The notes: generated by a model from the letters alone, not told the origin. A stretch of DNA of 46,186 bases from Amphimedon queenslandica (GCF_000090795.2 NW_003546259.1:194778-240963), one strand, 5' to 3'; positions 33,738-44,399 are shown, counted from the stretch's first letter. Numbers and translations are program-made.

Positions 33738-34000
33738 TACCGTATTTCCTTAATTAAAAGGCAGGGCGTCTTTTTCCTCAAATGGTATTTAGACCTCCAA
33801 AAAATGTATGAAAAATAAAAAAGACTTAGGCCCAGAGCAGGGTTCAAACCTGTGTCCTCATGCTTTTGACTTCTGGAACTTCAGGCATAATCCACGAGAC
33901 TATTGAGTCACTTCTGGGCTAGTGTTGCATATTTATACTTAAATTGTATCACTACCTCAGCGTTTATTCAAATGCAACTTCTATTTAAGGATTGACGGTA
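33738..34000. mobile_element. Candidate MITE with TACCGTATTTCCTTAA-type ends
   Basis: The left end TACCGTATTTCCTTAATTAA and the reverse-complemented right end TACCGTCAATCCTTAAATAG pair imperfectly. 'TACCGTATTTCC' termini are a form I recognise from MITEs in many animal genomes. The element encloses the tRNA-like sequence at 33830-33919. TA lies at both borders, but a longer duplication is not visible. Confidence 0.5.
33830..33919 (-). tRNA. tRNA-like sequence, probably a pseudogene or SINE head
   Basis: On the minus strand a 7-bp acceptor-type stem closes perfectly: GCCCAGA at the 5' end and TCTGGGC at the 3' end, 90 nt apart, a length typical of class II (Leu/Ser) tRNAs. A T-arm CAGG-TTTGAAC-CCTG is in the right place, giving a B-box-like GGTTTGAACCC. 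The D-arm (AGTGACTCAATAGTCTCGTGG) is only approximate and the anticodon stem does not pair well, so I assign no anticodon. A decayed tRNA or tRNA-derived SINE is likelier than a working gene. Confidence 0.4.
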
Positions 34001-34269
34001 TATAACACATGTACAGTGATTTTCCAAAACTAATCAAGTGCACATTTTACAGCTACACTTACAACAATATGATAGGGTGGGTCACCAAAGGTCAGTCAGG
34101 TTACCTTTGTTGAAGTTTCAATATGTACTACAGAAACACAAGAGACTTAACCATTTTTGTGTCAGTGACAATTAAATAGTTTGTAGTACACTAAGTAGAG
34201 CATATTTTTTTATACCTTTTCTGATCTATACTTACTCTGCCCAGAAAAAGAACTACAATTTATTAACAT

Positions 34270-36250
34270 TAAAAAAATTTTATTGTGTACTTGGTTTAGC
34301 GCTTTTCATGATACTGACATTTCATTGGTATTTAATTTAGTGTTTTGATCTTTTAATATTAATAACTATTAATATTTCAATCAGAAATTAAAGTCGGATT
34401 TAAGTTAGCAATTTCCCTAAATGGCTGAAATTCACCAAATTCAATACCCCCTGTCACCTTAAGTTACATTAACATTTTTCTAAGCAACGTAAGAGAAACT
34501 GTGTCTTACAACATTTGTATAAATGGAGAATTATCAGTAGTCATTTCTAGAAAAAATTACCCAAAACTTTAAAGTCCAAATGACATACATGTACCTTAAA
34601 GCTGTAATTATTTACATCGTTAGCATTAGAAATGGGTGAAAACTATAGGTGTGGTATCAGTCAAAAAGTCTTCCTCACTTTGAGGTATATTAACGTAACC
34701 TTTTATTACACATGCATGTGCAATTAACAAATAAGCAGCCCCTGAAGCTTCACTGTGTACAAACAGGCATATGTATGGTACAATTTCAAGCAATAATCAC
34801 ATTGGCCTATAGTCAAGTATTATAAATAGTTGTTGTACATGGAAAGGGCAAAATTGTTCATTCACAAAAATGAAATAATAACCTTGCCTAACTCACTGAA
34901 CACAGACACAAACACTACACAGAACAAGCAATCAACAGGATCAACTACCACCAATAAAAATAAAGCTGAACCACCCACCAATGAAAGCAAAACACATGCA
35001 CAGCCCAAAGCATTTTTAAAAAATGATCACAATACAATGCAAATAAGTCCAGTAAAATGGTACAAAGACTTGCATGGAAACCATTAATCATTCACATGCA
35101 TACATTTACTTCAGTACATTGTACTTCATTGTACATGTACTTCAGTACAATTCCTATACAGGTATTGCTGAAAGTCACACACAATTGAGCAGAAGCACTT
35201 ACAGTAGCATGTACATGGGTCTGTCTGCTGCAGGTGACCTTTATTGGAAAACAACTTCCACCATTTGATGTGTTCCGACATCCTAAAGTAATTGATGAGG
35301 AACATAAGTGGCCTAGTCATCACTGTATCAGCGGAAAATTGCTCATATATATCTCATTATCCAGTAATTGAGCTGCTAATGTCCTCCTATCCTCTTTTCT
35401 GGTCATAAAGGCATTCACCATTCTACAAGGACACTTTTGTAATTGTATTATTAACAGTGAAAAGACCTTTCTTTCTCCAGTATACAGTATGAGGTACTTG
35501 CTTTTAGCTGCAGGTCTTTAAAGCAAAGGGCTAAAATCAAAGAAAGAATTGTGATATTTTTACAGTAAAAACAAATTTGCACAGTAAAATGAACCTTAGC
35601 AAAGGAAACACAAGAGCCAGGCCAAAAGAATTCAGTGGTGGTTTCCTGATGAGGTGTGTCATTCTGATAATAAAAGTTTTAACCAATTAAACTCATGATT
35701 GTCAATTCTATTACTTTAGAAACCATGATGTGCACATGTAAATGTATTTTGTCGTTTAATTTTAATAATACATTTCAAGTGATACCATTGTGATTGGAGC
35801 AGTGGCAATCGACAGACAGTCCACAAGCATAACCATTAGAAGTTTCTGGCTAAAATGTATATGTAGTAGAAGAATGATGCCTATTGAAAAACCAAAATAC
35901 ACGTGTTTATAACGGGGAAGAAGTCAAAAATTTAGAAAATGAAAAATAGATATAAAATTAATTATCCATTCCTTGCCTCCAGAAGGCTTGCGTTACTTGT
36001 AGATGAAAAAGTCGTCACAATCCGTAATGTGAGTAATAGGGTCTTGTCGTATTAATACACAATGAAATTGACTATGATGGACATAAAGCAAGCTAGTCAG
36101 GGACAAAAAAGGGACATAAGTGCACAATTGCAAAGAAAGCAAAATACATATACACTGTACGTGTAGAAAAGGTCTTACGATTACATTGGATGGATCAACA
36201 TCTGTCACTTCCTGATAATTCTTCTTATGTGAATAAAGCCTTCTTTCACA
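34270..36250. other. Gene-poor AT-rich stretch
   Basis: Beyond the duplicated blocks listed separately, no gene is supported. The plus ORF at 34830-35087 is Thr/Asn/Lys-rich low complexity. The minus ORF 35993-36208 has no motif. Confidence 0.4.
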
Positions 36251-36254
36251 GAGT

Positions 36255-36551
36255 TCATGGGTTATTTACAGTTGCTTCAAAATTTAGTGTACTCCAGGTT
36301 ATTTTGTCAAAAATCACCAAGAAAAAAATCTTTGACTTTGTTATAACAGATTCTTTCACAGCACTTCCTCTGTGCATAACAAAATTTGAGGAAGTGCTTT
36401 CCTCTTCAGCAGATTTCCAATTGGAAAAATCGTCATGACTTGCAAACAAAGGCTCTGAATGGTCCATAGATAGGGAATGACTTTCTTTGACATGAGCTTT
36501 GAGAGAACTGATGCGACAGAACCTGCATGAATGGACAGATAATGAAAGCAA
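36255..36551 (-). pseudogene. FAR1/ZSWIM-type N-terminal exon relic with C2H2-like motif
   Basis: On minus, after acceptor CATTCATGCAG (~36521), the frame reads FCRISSLKAHVKESH, a C2H2-like partial finger. It continues with EPLFASHDDFSNWKSAEEES and TSSNFVMHRGSAVKES. 'F-S-DDF--WK-EEE--T-S-FV-H-G' is the pattern I recall from FAR1-like domains at the N-terminus of ZSWIM/MULE-derived animal proteins. It stops at 36255 without the downstream YYYCNRSG-type motif, so only a fragment remains. It lies 250 bases left of the P-type element and on the opposite strand; no link is implied. Confidence 0.4.
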
Positions 36552-36800
36552 TAAATAATAATGTTCTCAAACAAGTTTACAAACAATTGCATAAGGCCAA
36601 GCATATACATACAACTCTACTATCACCTGCAAAATTTTTCATTGTATATACTTAACTCAGTATAGGCAAGTGAAGTGAGTAATGGGATGTGTGGCTTATT
36701 GTCATGCAGTCATCTTCGCCTGTATGGCATTTCATTGTGATACTATAAATATAGTAAAATTTTCCTCTAGCCATTTTGTAGTCCAAGTTTGGAGTCTAAG

Positions 36801-39800
36801 CATAGATAGTGCAGTAAATGAAAGAGATTGGAAACTTCCGCGTGGGCCATTTGATTGTATTGTTGCTAAGCAAAAAAATTGCTGACTAGGCGGTTTGTTA
36901 CCTTTTGACCACAAAATTCATGATTGTTTTATTTAGGAAACAATAACTCCAAGAAGAGTGCTCTGATGAAAAAGAAACTTGGCTATCAAGGAGTTCAATG
37001 TTTTGCACTGTTGATTATTATTTATCTGATATTTTTAAATTAATATTTTCAGTGTTATAGCGCTTTTGCCCATAAAATTGCTGCTTTCTCCCTCTCATGA
37101 AAACATTTGTAGCTAAACTCTAAAAACTTGTCAGAATATAAAAGAACTTTCAATTACCTATGGAATGATATAAGATACTGCTATGATAGCAAAAGTATGA
37201 AAGCTGTAGAGGCGAAAAAGTGTCAAAAAAGATGCCGACTTTGTGTACCCATAACTGGTCGCAAAATAGCTATATTGAAACAAAAGCCTTGCTATAGGTA
37301 GTCATAAACTTTCTATGTGGAACAGAAGGTATATCATAAGCAAGCGCTTTCTACTAATCGGCATAAGAATATCCAAACATGAGATAAATGCAATGGAGCA
37401 CAACCATCATAAACTTATTTTGAGTATAATATGGCAATGTTGTCAATGCGTTGTACTATAACCATGGTAGTACCATAGATACTGCAGTTCTTTGGCGGTA
37501 CGAATTATACTTGAACCGACTGTTCCTTTGACCCAGCAAGCTCAATTGCAAGCTTGACTGTAAGCATTATTATCCAAAAGATCTTTTAAAAATTATTTTG
37601 ATAGTATAGTATCAATTAAACTGATAAGATGCCGAGGAAGTTCAATTTGACATGAAAGAAACATCACCATGGCAAAGCACAACAGCATGCCAGCCAGTTC
37701 ACTGCAATTATGAAAATCAAAATATTATAGTATTACAAGCAACAGTTATGCAAAAAGCAGCAATCACTACCACCACAGTGGGTGTCCACTATGAACTCCA
37801 AACAGCAGTTAAAACTGTGCAGAATTAATGACAAAGATGAAGTCTCATTCTCAGTCACAATCCACGATGACCTCAGCTTCTGTGTATCACTGTTTAATCG
37901 TCCCATTCACATAGACACTGTGGCACAATATCACAAAAATTTGCAGCACAGAGACGATTTTGACCATTATTAACACAATTCAAAAAGTCAGTATCTGTGA
38001 AGGAAACCCAGAGGATAAATTCATTGAATTGGCTTTTAAAAAGAAATTGGAAGTTCCTTAATAATCAAGGTAACTACAAAATAATTATAACTTAATGTCA
38101 CCATTTGAACTATAACTTTAGGTGCTGAAGTAGCATCAATAGATTACTAGCCACTTCCAACTGTACGTCATATTAACTGTCTCTACTCATTACATCATCT
38201 GCAAACAGCATCAGATGTACCTCATGCACAATGCATCGCAGAAGTCTCTACTCTCTATTGTCAGTATTAACTGTTCCAAAAAGTTCAAAAATATCCAAAT
38301 TTACCAACAACAGATACATAGGCAACCAAACAAAAAATTCAATGGTTAGCCTTCAATCTCAAAATACAATAGCTCAAAGAGAAATCACATCTTTGAAAGC
38401 AACAATAGAAGAAAAAAATGCACGGATTGCACACCTGGAAAAAATGATAGAACATGATGACCACTCAATAACAGTAAATCAGAACACTCATCAAGACTTG
38501 TTCAGCATAATGCAGCACCACCACAATGAAATAACAAAAGCGTTTCCTGAAGATAGCTTCCCATACATATTCTGGATGAGCCAATACAAAGCTGCTACAC
38601 GAAGTGCCTTGCCTACAGGGATGCGTTGGAATCCAGCAATGATTAGATGGTGTGTTTACCTCCAACAAAAATCTTCCACAGCTTATGAATTGCTAAGAAA
38701 GTCAAAATGCTTACACTTACCATCTCAATGCACGCTCCGTCAATATATTCACCACAATGAACCAGAAATTGGTTTTTCGAATGAGCTTGACAAGCAACTC
38801 GTACTGGATTCCAAGCTACAATCATTGGAGAGCCATCAGAAGTATGTAGGCATCATCGCCGATGAGATGTACATGAAACAGGGGCTTGTGTACGATAAAA
38901 CAACTGTTGACTTAGTGGGGTACTGCAGAATTGGAGATCAATGACCACCTGTTACAGCTAGAAAGAGAGTACACAGAAAGCAATTGGAGATGCATCTAAT
39001 AATACACATTCATTAGCTAAGACAATGCTTGTTTTAATGATAAGAGGCCTCTTCACCAGTCTCACTTTCCCTTATGCTTTGTTTGTCACATCAAATCTAA
39101 CGGGAGAACAAATGGTACCAATATTCTATAAGGGTATAATGAGAATAGAGAGATGTGGCTTTAAAGTATTGACCATCACACTCGATGGCTGTTCTGTCAA
39201 TCGCAAATTCATGCAAATTGTATCTAATCCAAATACAACTGTACCTCATAAAATTAAGATTCCGTTGAGCAACAACAGCCGTGAAATCTTTCTTTTCTCC
39301 GACCCTTCTCAACTCATTAAAATTGCCAGCAACTGCCTTGCAAATCAGTCAAGAAACATGCAGGTAATAAAAATTATACATACAGCTGTACATGAATAAA
39401 AATTATTATACATTTTACTTTACATAGTACAACGGAAATTCCATTAGCTGGAAGTTTAAAGTAAAGCTGTATCATATCATAACAGAATCCACAGGCCTCA
39501 CAGTACTACCTAATATCAAATATGAGCACGTTTTCCTGACAAACTTCTCCAAAATGAAAGTTGATCTAGCAGCTCAAGTTAGTTAAAAATACACTGTACA
39601 TGTATGTAGATAAGTTTACTCGTCCTTTCATTATAAAGGTTCTCAGTCAAATTGTTGCAACAGCCCTTAGGACATACCTAAAGGAAGAATCAGAAGAAAC
39701 AGAAAAATATATAGAAATGTTTGATAAAATTTTTGATTGCCTCAATGTCACAAATTACACATGCTACACCAAAAGGAAGTACTTTCAGTCACCATATAGA

Positions 39801-41732
39801 TGGAATAATGACTTGAGGATTAACGTATAAAAAATATATGCATAAAATTTGTATTTCAAGAAGAAAACCCACTTAGTGGATGCAGTCTGAATTCCTACCA
39901 TGGTTAAAAAACTGGGAGGACCAAGTTAAATCAAAAGAGGACTTAAAGGTGAGGGAGAAAAATAATTTAATCAAAAGTCAGGAAACATTACTGGGAATCA
40001 GAATAACTGGTAAAAATAATTAATTCTTAAATTACCATAATTTTACTATAACAATAGCTTACTCTTTCATTGATTTGCTTAAATGTATCATTATTATTCC
40101 TGGAGTTAAGTCTTTTCTAAGTGAGCACATATCTCAAGATCCATTGGAAAAGTATTTTGGAAGGCAAAGGCAGAGAGGCTGTGTCAACGAAAATCCATCT
40201 TGCCATCAATTTTCTCAGAACAGCAATGCCCTTAGAATGGTCAACACCATTAAGATTGATACTCACGGGCAATGTCCATACAAGAAGTGAGTTCAAGGAT
40301 TTGCCAATGATATCAACAGAACCACTACCAAAAAGAGAAAGGACCACACAACAATCTCAAGTTTAAAAAACAACTATTAAAACAAAAGTCACACTATTAA
40401 GTAAGATAATATTATACATGTCCACGTGGTTTTTAAAGTTTAACCAATAATTATAGGTATAGTCACAAATGCTATAAAAGACAAGGGGTTTAGCATTTCT
40501 TCTGCTGAAGCACGTCATGCTGAACTTGCTGTAGAAATGAATGAGTGGCTATTGAAAGGAGATGATGCAGAAAAATTTGACCTATTTCTTCAGAGTCTGT
40601 TTAATCTTTCTGTGCCTCCAACCAACAGTAAAATACGTCAAGCTATATGGATCCGCTTCTCACAATTTACATCATCATCTGAATATAGCAATTTTTGGTC
40701 ATGTCTATATACCGATGCAAAAATACAAGGATCAAATATTCTCTCATTTTATCTCACATTCTTCTACTTCATTCACCATTGGATTGAAGTCTATCCTACA
40801 AAAAGCTCTCCGTACATTGTTGACAAAATGTCTCACTTGTCTCCCGATAAAGAAAATGCTCTGTGGTACGTTGGTGGCTACATTATTAGGAAAATAAGAA
40901 ATAAATTATTGGAAATACAAGATATCCTAAATACCTTCATCGAAAACTATGATCAGAATCACAACACCACAGCACAGGACACCTGAACAGAATTTGAGAA
41001 TGAATGGTTTAATGCCATTATTTGAGGGGGTCTCATCAAGTGCACAAATGGTTTTTATCGATTCCTGAGAGCCTTGGAGACAGAAATACAAACATATCTG
41101 AACACCATGCCAGCAAGAGACACCACACACTCATTAGGCCAGCCAAAAGAATTGGCATTGAAGATTATCAAGCCTAGAGTGTCTGATGCTTGGAAAACGC
41201 TGTTAATAGAGGTCGAAGCTCAACAGGAAGTGACTCCAAGCAGTACCACCGATATTGTTATCACAGAAATTATAGAACTGTATTTGAGAATTAGGTTTCA
41301 CCTTTGTTGACAGGAAGATGGAGCATTTTAAAAAAGAGAAGAAAGAGCAGCTACAAAAAGCAGAGTTTAAGATCTAAGCTAAATGTTCAATGATAAAGAC
41401 TATACCTCATGCTACAGCTTCAAGCCTCCAACTGTCCACATATATATAACTGTCATTCTGATTCTTTCTCTGTCCTCGCCTGACTAGTCTTGCATGCACT
41501 CTTATCTGTACCCCTAATAGCTATTATCAAGAGTTGTAGACTTTTTTTTGGCTCGCTCTTAATCCACTCGCCTCACATGTTGATTCATATAGGTGGTACC
41601 ATTTATGAATAATAATTATTTCACATAATAATTAGAATTATTGCGGAATAATAGTAACCAGGGGTGACGAAAACCTCATCGCCAGGCGGGAACGGTAGTT
41701 TCCAATCTCTTTCATTTACTCTACTATCTAAG
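36801..41732. mobile_element. P-element-type (THAP9-like) DNA transposon, 4.9 kb, with TIRs and target duplication
   Basis: The left TIR 36801-36840 starts CATAGATAGTGCAGTAAATG. The right TIR 41693-41732, reverse-complemented, starts CTTAGATAGTAGAGTAAATG. Over 40 nt they match at about 35 positions, including AGTAAATGAAAGAGATTGGA. GTCTAAG lies immediately outside both ends (36794-36800 and 41733-41739), a 7-bp match inside the 8-bp duplication expected for P elements. The interior encodes a P-type transposase in plus orientation. Its frame is broken, so the copy is not autonomous now. Confidence 0.85.
37782..41310 (+). pseudogene. P-element/THAP9-like transposase, broken
   Basis: Plus-strand pieces in order: an N-terminal part (37782-38030, KLCRINDKDEVSFSVTI, frameshift at ~37970); TVRHINCLYSLHHLQTASD and CTSC (38170-38230); a coiled coil, LKATIEEKNARIAHLEKMI (38390-38450); and the P-transposase N-domain (TGMRWNPAMIRWCVYLQQKS, KCLHLPSQCTLRQYI). 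The RNase H-like core follows: YVGIIADEMYMKQGLVYD (first Asp, ~38870), RGLFTSLTFPYALFVTSNLT and TITLDGCSVNRKF (second Asp, ~39185), FLFSDPSQLIKIASNCLAN, FSKMKVDLAAQV (~39570) and EETEKYIEMFDKIFDCLNVT. SQDPLEKYFGRQRQRG follows (~40130, probably the third acidic site), then ENALWYVGGYIIRKIRNK (~40855). The tail ends GGLIKCTNGFYRF and IIELYLRIRF. No THAP finger was found. Stops and short introns break it at about 38942, 39590, 39830, 40985 and 41025. Confidence 0.8.
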
Positions 41733-41739
41733 GTCTAAG

Positions 41740-42260
41740 ACAGTTTGTATGCTCCTTCAAATTACACTAACTATTGCTGTTACGAGAGCAAGAAGATTAT
41801 TTTCAATATGGGACTAGATTAAGAACAAGAATGACAGACGATAAGCTGTCAGATCTTTCCATTGTGAAGTAGCTTAGGAATTACAAGATGACAGCATAAT
41901 TGATAAGTTTGCTACTACCGATAAGAATAGGCATAAATATTGTTTTGTTCTAAAAATAATTATTTAGTCAGTGTGCACACTTAAATTATTGACCACAACA
42001 CTAATGAATAGTTTATTGGCCCCTGAAGCCTAGATCCACCCCTGCCGCACATAATATATGTTGTATGTACACGGTAGCATAATGAATGATACTTAAAATT
42101 TTATAAATCTTACTCAATTTTGTAGCCCACCCTAAATATTCATTATTACTGTGCATCAGTCTATTAAATTATAGTACAAAACAATAAATATCAAACACGG
42201 CATGTTGTAAATTTTTCTTATTTAAATTTTCTGATGCATGCAAACTGAATCGGACTTTGC
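41740..42260. other. Intergenic stretch, with a hAT-like terminal word
   Basis: No gene. GGCCCCTGAAGCCTAGATCC followed by ACCCCTGC at 42019-42046, reverse-complemented, resembles the CAGGGGTGGATCTAGG ends common in hAT MITEs. No partner end was found. Confidence 0.4.
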
Positions 42261-42263
42261 CGA

Positions 42264-42425
42264 TTAAAAAAAAGGACATTGTAGAGTTCCAGTCGCATCA
42301 ATCCTCTCTAGATAGCACTGCTTTATGTGCCTAGCCAGTCCTTTCTTATCAGCGTAGGATAATTCACAATAAGAACAATTTATTCTTGATTGACGTGAAG
42401 AATCCTCTATAGAATTAGCAGCCAT
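42264..42425 (-). CDS. Short C2H2 zinc-finger protein or first exon
   Basis: Minus strand from ATG at 42425: MAANSIEDSSRQSRIN, then CSYCELSYADKKGLARHIKQ and C, giving a C-x2-C-x12-H-x3-C pattern (a C2HC version of the zinc finger), then ERIDATGTLQCPFF and TAA at 42264-42266. At 53 residues it is short and may be only the first coding exon, with an intron before the T-run. Its ATG lies 157 bases from the divergent gene on plus, across a GC-richer interval, suggesting a shared promoter. Function would be nucleic-acid or protein binding; nothing more can be said. Confidence 0.5.
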   Translation of the reverse strand: MAANSIEDSSRQSRINCSYCELSYADKKGLARHIKQCYLERIDATGTLQCPFF

Positions 42426-42582
42426 GATCATAGATCCAAGTGGTATTCATGCAGCCACAGCCACAGGTTTTATGGCAGTGCCTGAGTAGCCGACCGGCCC
42501 AGTGCGCCCATATGAGATGGGACTAGAATTGATCGATCGACAGCATAGGCACATGACCACCACGGTGGGACGAGACTCTATC
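42426..42582. promoter_or_regulatory. Putative bidirectional promoter
   Basis: The 157 bases between the two divergent start codons are clearly GC-richer than the surroundings (for example CCGACCGGCCCAGTGCGCCC). They contain the palindromes GATCGATC and CCACCACGGTGGG. There is no obvious TATA box. The promoter role is inferred from the divergent arrangement only. Confidence 0.4.
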
Positions 42583-42920
42583 ATGGCCAGTGAAAAAATA
42601 GTAAGGAAGAAACCATCTCCAATTCTGAATTCTCCATCATGTTACATACATGTATTTGTTTAGATAGCAAAAACTAAATACTATAGAGAAAGAGACGGAT
42701 GAAATACGTAATGTAATTCGGCAACTTTCCGAACAAAGGAAATCAAAAATCTTAATGGTTAAATCTTTAAAAGCCCAATTAGTAAGTATGGTACATGTGT
42801 ATTGCCACAACTATTGTGAATATCATTTTTGTATAGGAAGTGGACACTGGAGTTGCTCTTCACCGAAATGAATCTTTTCAAAAGAACAAAAGAAGGCCAC
42901 TCTATCGGCATAAATACTGA
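42583..42920 (+). CDS. Three-exon gene for a 71-residue coiled-coil protein
   Basis: Exon 1 is 42583-42600 (MASEKI) with donor ATA|GTAAGG. Exon 2 is 42668-42781, after acceptor TTTAGATAG, and ends TTA|GTAAGTATGG. Exon 3 is 42837-42920, after TTTTTGTATAG, with TGA at 42918-42920. Introns are 67 and 55 nt, both phase 0, and the three exons join without a stop. Exon 2 encodes a charged helix, QKLNTIEKETDEIRNVIRQL then SEQRKSKILMVKSLKAQL, with heptad-like hydrophobics expected of a coiled coil. The C-terminus is basic (QKNKRRPLYRHKY). An upstream AG at 42662-42663 would give an early stop, which decides the acceptor. I do not recognise the family. It resembles small subunits that bind a larger complex through a coiled coil. 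It is the least damaged gene in the window. Confidence 0.65.
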
Positions 42921-43028
42921 GAATTCATTAACTTTGTAGTGTACATCTAGATTTATTGTTTAAAAATAATTATTTGAGTGTAGTCAATGTAACATAGAGT
43001 CATTATTAGATCTATGTGCATTCAAAAC

Positions 43029-43735
43029 ATTCACTGACACCACTAACACTACAGATACCACTGGACCACTGACTGATACTACAAACACCACTGATATGAC
43101 GAACACCACTGACACTACAAACACCACTGACACTACAAACACCACTGACACTACAAACATCACAGAGACCACTGACACAACTGACACTACTGACACCACT
43201 GACACCATTGACACTACAAACACCACGAACACAACAAACACCATTGACACTACAAACACCACTGACACCAATGGCACTCTAAACACCACTGACACTACAA
43301 ACAGCACAGACACCACTGACACCACCAACACTACAAGCAACAGAGACACCACTTGCACTGCAAACACCACTGACACTACAAATACCACTGACACTACAAA
43401 TACTGTTGGCACCACTGCACTACTGACACCACTGGCACTACAAACACCACTGACACTACTAACACCACAGACACCACTGACAGTACTGGCACTACAAACA
43501 CTATGGACACTACAACACCACTAACACTACAAACACCACTGACACTACAAATACCACTGACACTACGAACACCACTGACACTACAAACACCACAGTCACC
43601 ACTGACAGTACAAGCACCACAGACACCACTGGCACTGCAAACACCACTGAGACTGCAAACACCACAGACACCACTGACACTCAGACACCACTGACAATAC
43701 AGACACCACTGACACTATAGACATTACTGACACGA
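43029..43735. repeat. Minisatellite, (ACCACTGACACTACAAAC)n and variants
   Basis: About 700 bases of 15- and 18-bp units built from ACNACTGACACT plus ACAAAC. In one plus frame it gives a 142-codon Thr/Asp/Asn repeat (TNTTDTT units). In another it gives Leu/Thr/Pro repeats, and on minus Val/Ser/Phe repeats. No start, signal peptide, splice site or flanking domain supports translation. I call it satellite DNA, although units are multiples of 3. Confidence 0.85.
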
Positions 43736-43766
43736 GTGACTTTACAAACACTATGTCTATAAGAGA

Positions 43767-43810
43767 CATGCTCTTTGGACAGGCTTGAATGCTCTTTGGA
43801 CAGGCTTGAG
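43767..43810. repeat. 21-bp direct duplication
   Basis: ATGCTCTTTGGACAGGCTTG followed by A occurs twice in a row just after the minisatellite (43768 and 43789). Confidence 0.85.
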
Positions 43811-43829
43811 GAGCACTCTATGAATATAG

Positions 43830-44160
43830 TTATGCTAATAAATATAATTGTTACTCAGTAAACAATAGCATCCTGGAGTATCCAAAATGCCTCATCGCTG
43901 TATGTAATGGCACTGTTCAAGCCACTTTTTTTCATTTTAAACTTGTATGGTCATGTAATCTGCCATGTGATGTCATTTGTATCCAGGAAATTACACGGAA
44001 ACATAAAAAGGTTTCACAGCAATTTCTCCACTTCTTGCTTCAAACAACGATGTACGAAGGCTTATAACTCGAGATGGGTAAGCCACCTTAATGCGCAGCA
44101 AACACAAATCAATAGAAAATTGTGTGTACAAAATTTTTATATAATATAATTGTCCAATTT
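43830..44160. other. Intergenic stretch
   Basis: The 80-codon plus ORF at 43907-44149 shows no recognisable motif. Nothing else is seen. Confidence 0.35.
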
Positions 44161-44397
44161 GTGACCATAATTGACAAAATGTACCTAATTGCGGATTTTA
44201 AAATTCATCATCAAAATGAAAAATGTCATCCTGTGAGTCCTCTGTTGGACAAGTATTGTTTCTAAAAGTTGCACAGGAACGTTTTACATCCTCTGGAGTA
44301 TTTTTATGATTAATGAAGCTCAGGAAGTTGGATTTTTTAAGCTATAATTTCAAATTTCACTACCTGCCATGAGGTACCTTTTGTCAATTATGGTCAC
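44161..44397. mobile_element. MITE, GTGACCATAATTG family, copy 2
   Basis: TIRs are GTGACCATAATTGACAAAAT at the left and the complement of GTGACCATAATTGACAAAAG at the right. It aligns end to end, in reverse orientation, with the copy at 23722-24010, and lacks the 52-bp internal duplication. It has no coding capacity. An exact target duplication is not visible. Confidence 0.85.
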
Positions 44398-44399
44398 AT

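Larger units (their letters stand above)
31650..35450. repeat. Ancient tandem duplication of a 1-2 kb module
   Basis: The same ordered blocks recur with heavy divergence. Block 3 (TGATGACTA... then CTAGTGAAAG and a TTTATMAAYTT word) is at about 31690-31780, 33048-33142 and, weaker, 34215-34266. Block 4 (CCTCAC-TTGAGGTATAT) is at about 32510-32530 and 34672-34690. ACCATTCTACAA...GTAATTGTATTATTA is at about 32570-32612 and 35418-35452. Block 1 (TTTACAGC-ACA-YATGATA) is at about 32838-32862 and 34050-34073. Minus-strand exon-like pieces sit in it: SEQVQINEVFLGPVPK before a GTAAGTG donor (about 33112-33065), and MPSPTVKLLTDPEASGYNTV before GTAAGT (33392-33335). It may be a decayed repetitive extracellular-protein gene on minus; unproven. 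Confidence 0.4.

Noticed and set aside
33830..33919. Functional tRNA-Leu or tRNA-Ser gene
   Set aside because: The acceptor and T-arms are fine, but the anticodon stem does not pair and the D-arm is poor. Kept as a tRNA-like relic.
34830..35087. Thr/Asn/Lys-rich plus ORF as a gene
   Set aside because: Low-complexity composition typical of AT-rich DNA; no start context, splice site or domain.
43096..43524. Thr/Asp/Asn-repeat protein (antifreeze- or mucin-like)
   Set aside because: The frame exists only because the minisatellite unit is a multiple of 3. There is no signal peptide, no flanking coding sequence, and other frames are equally repetitive.
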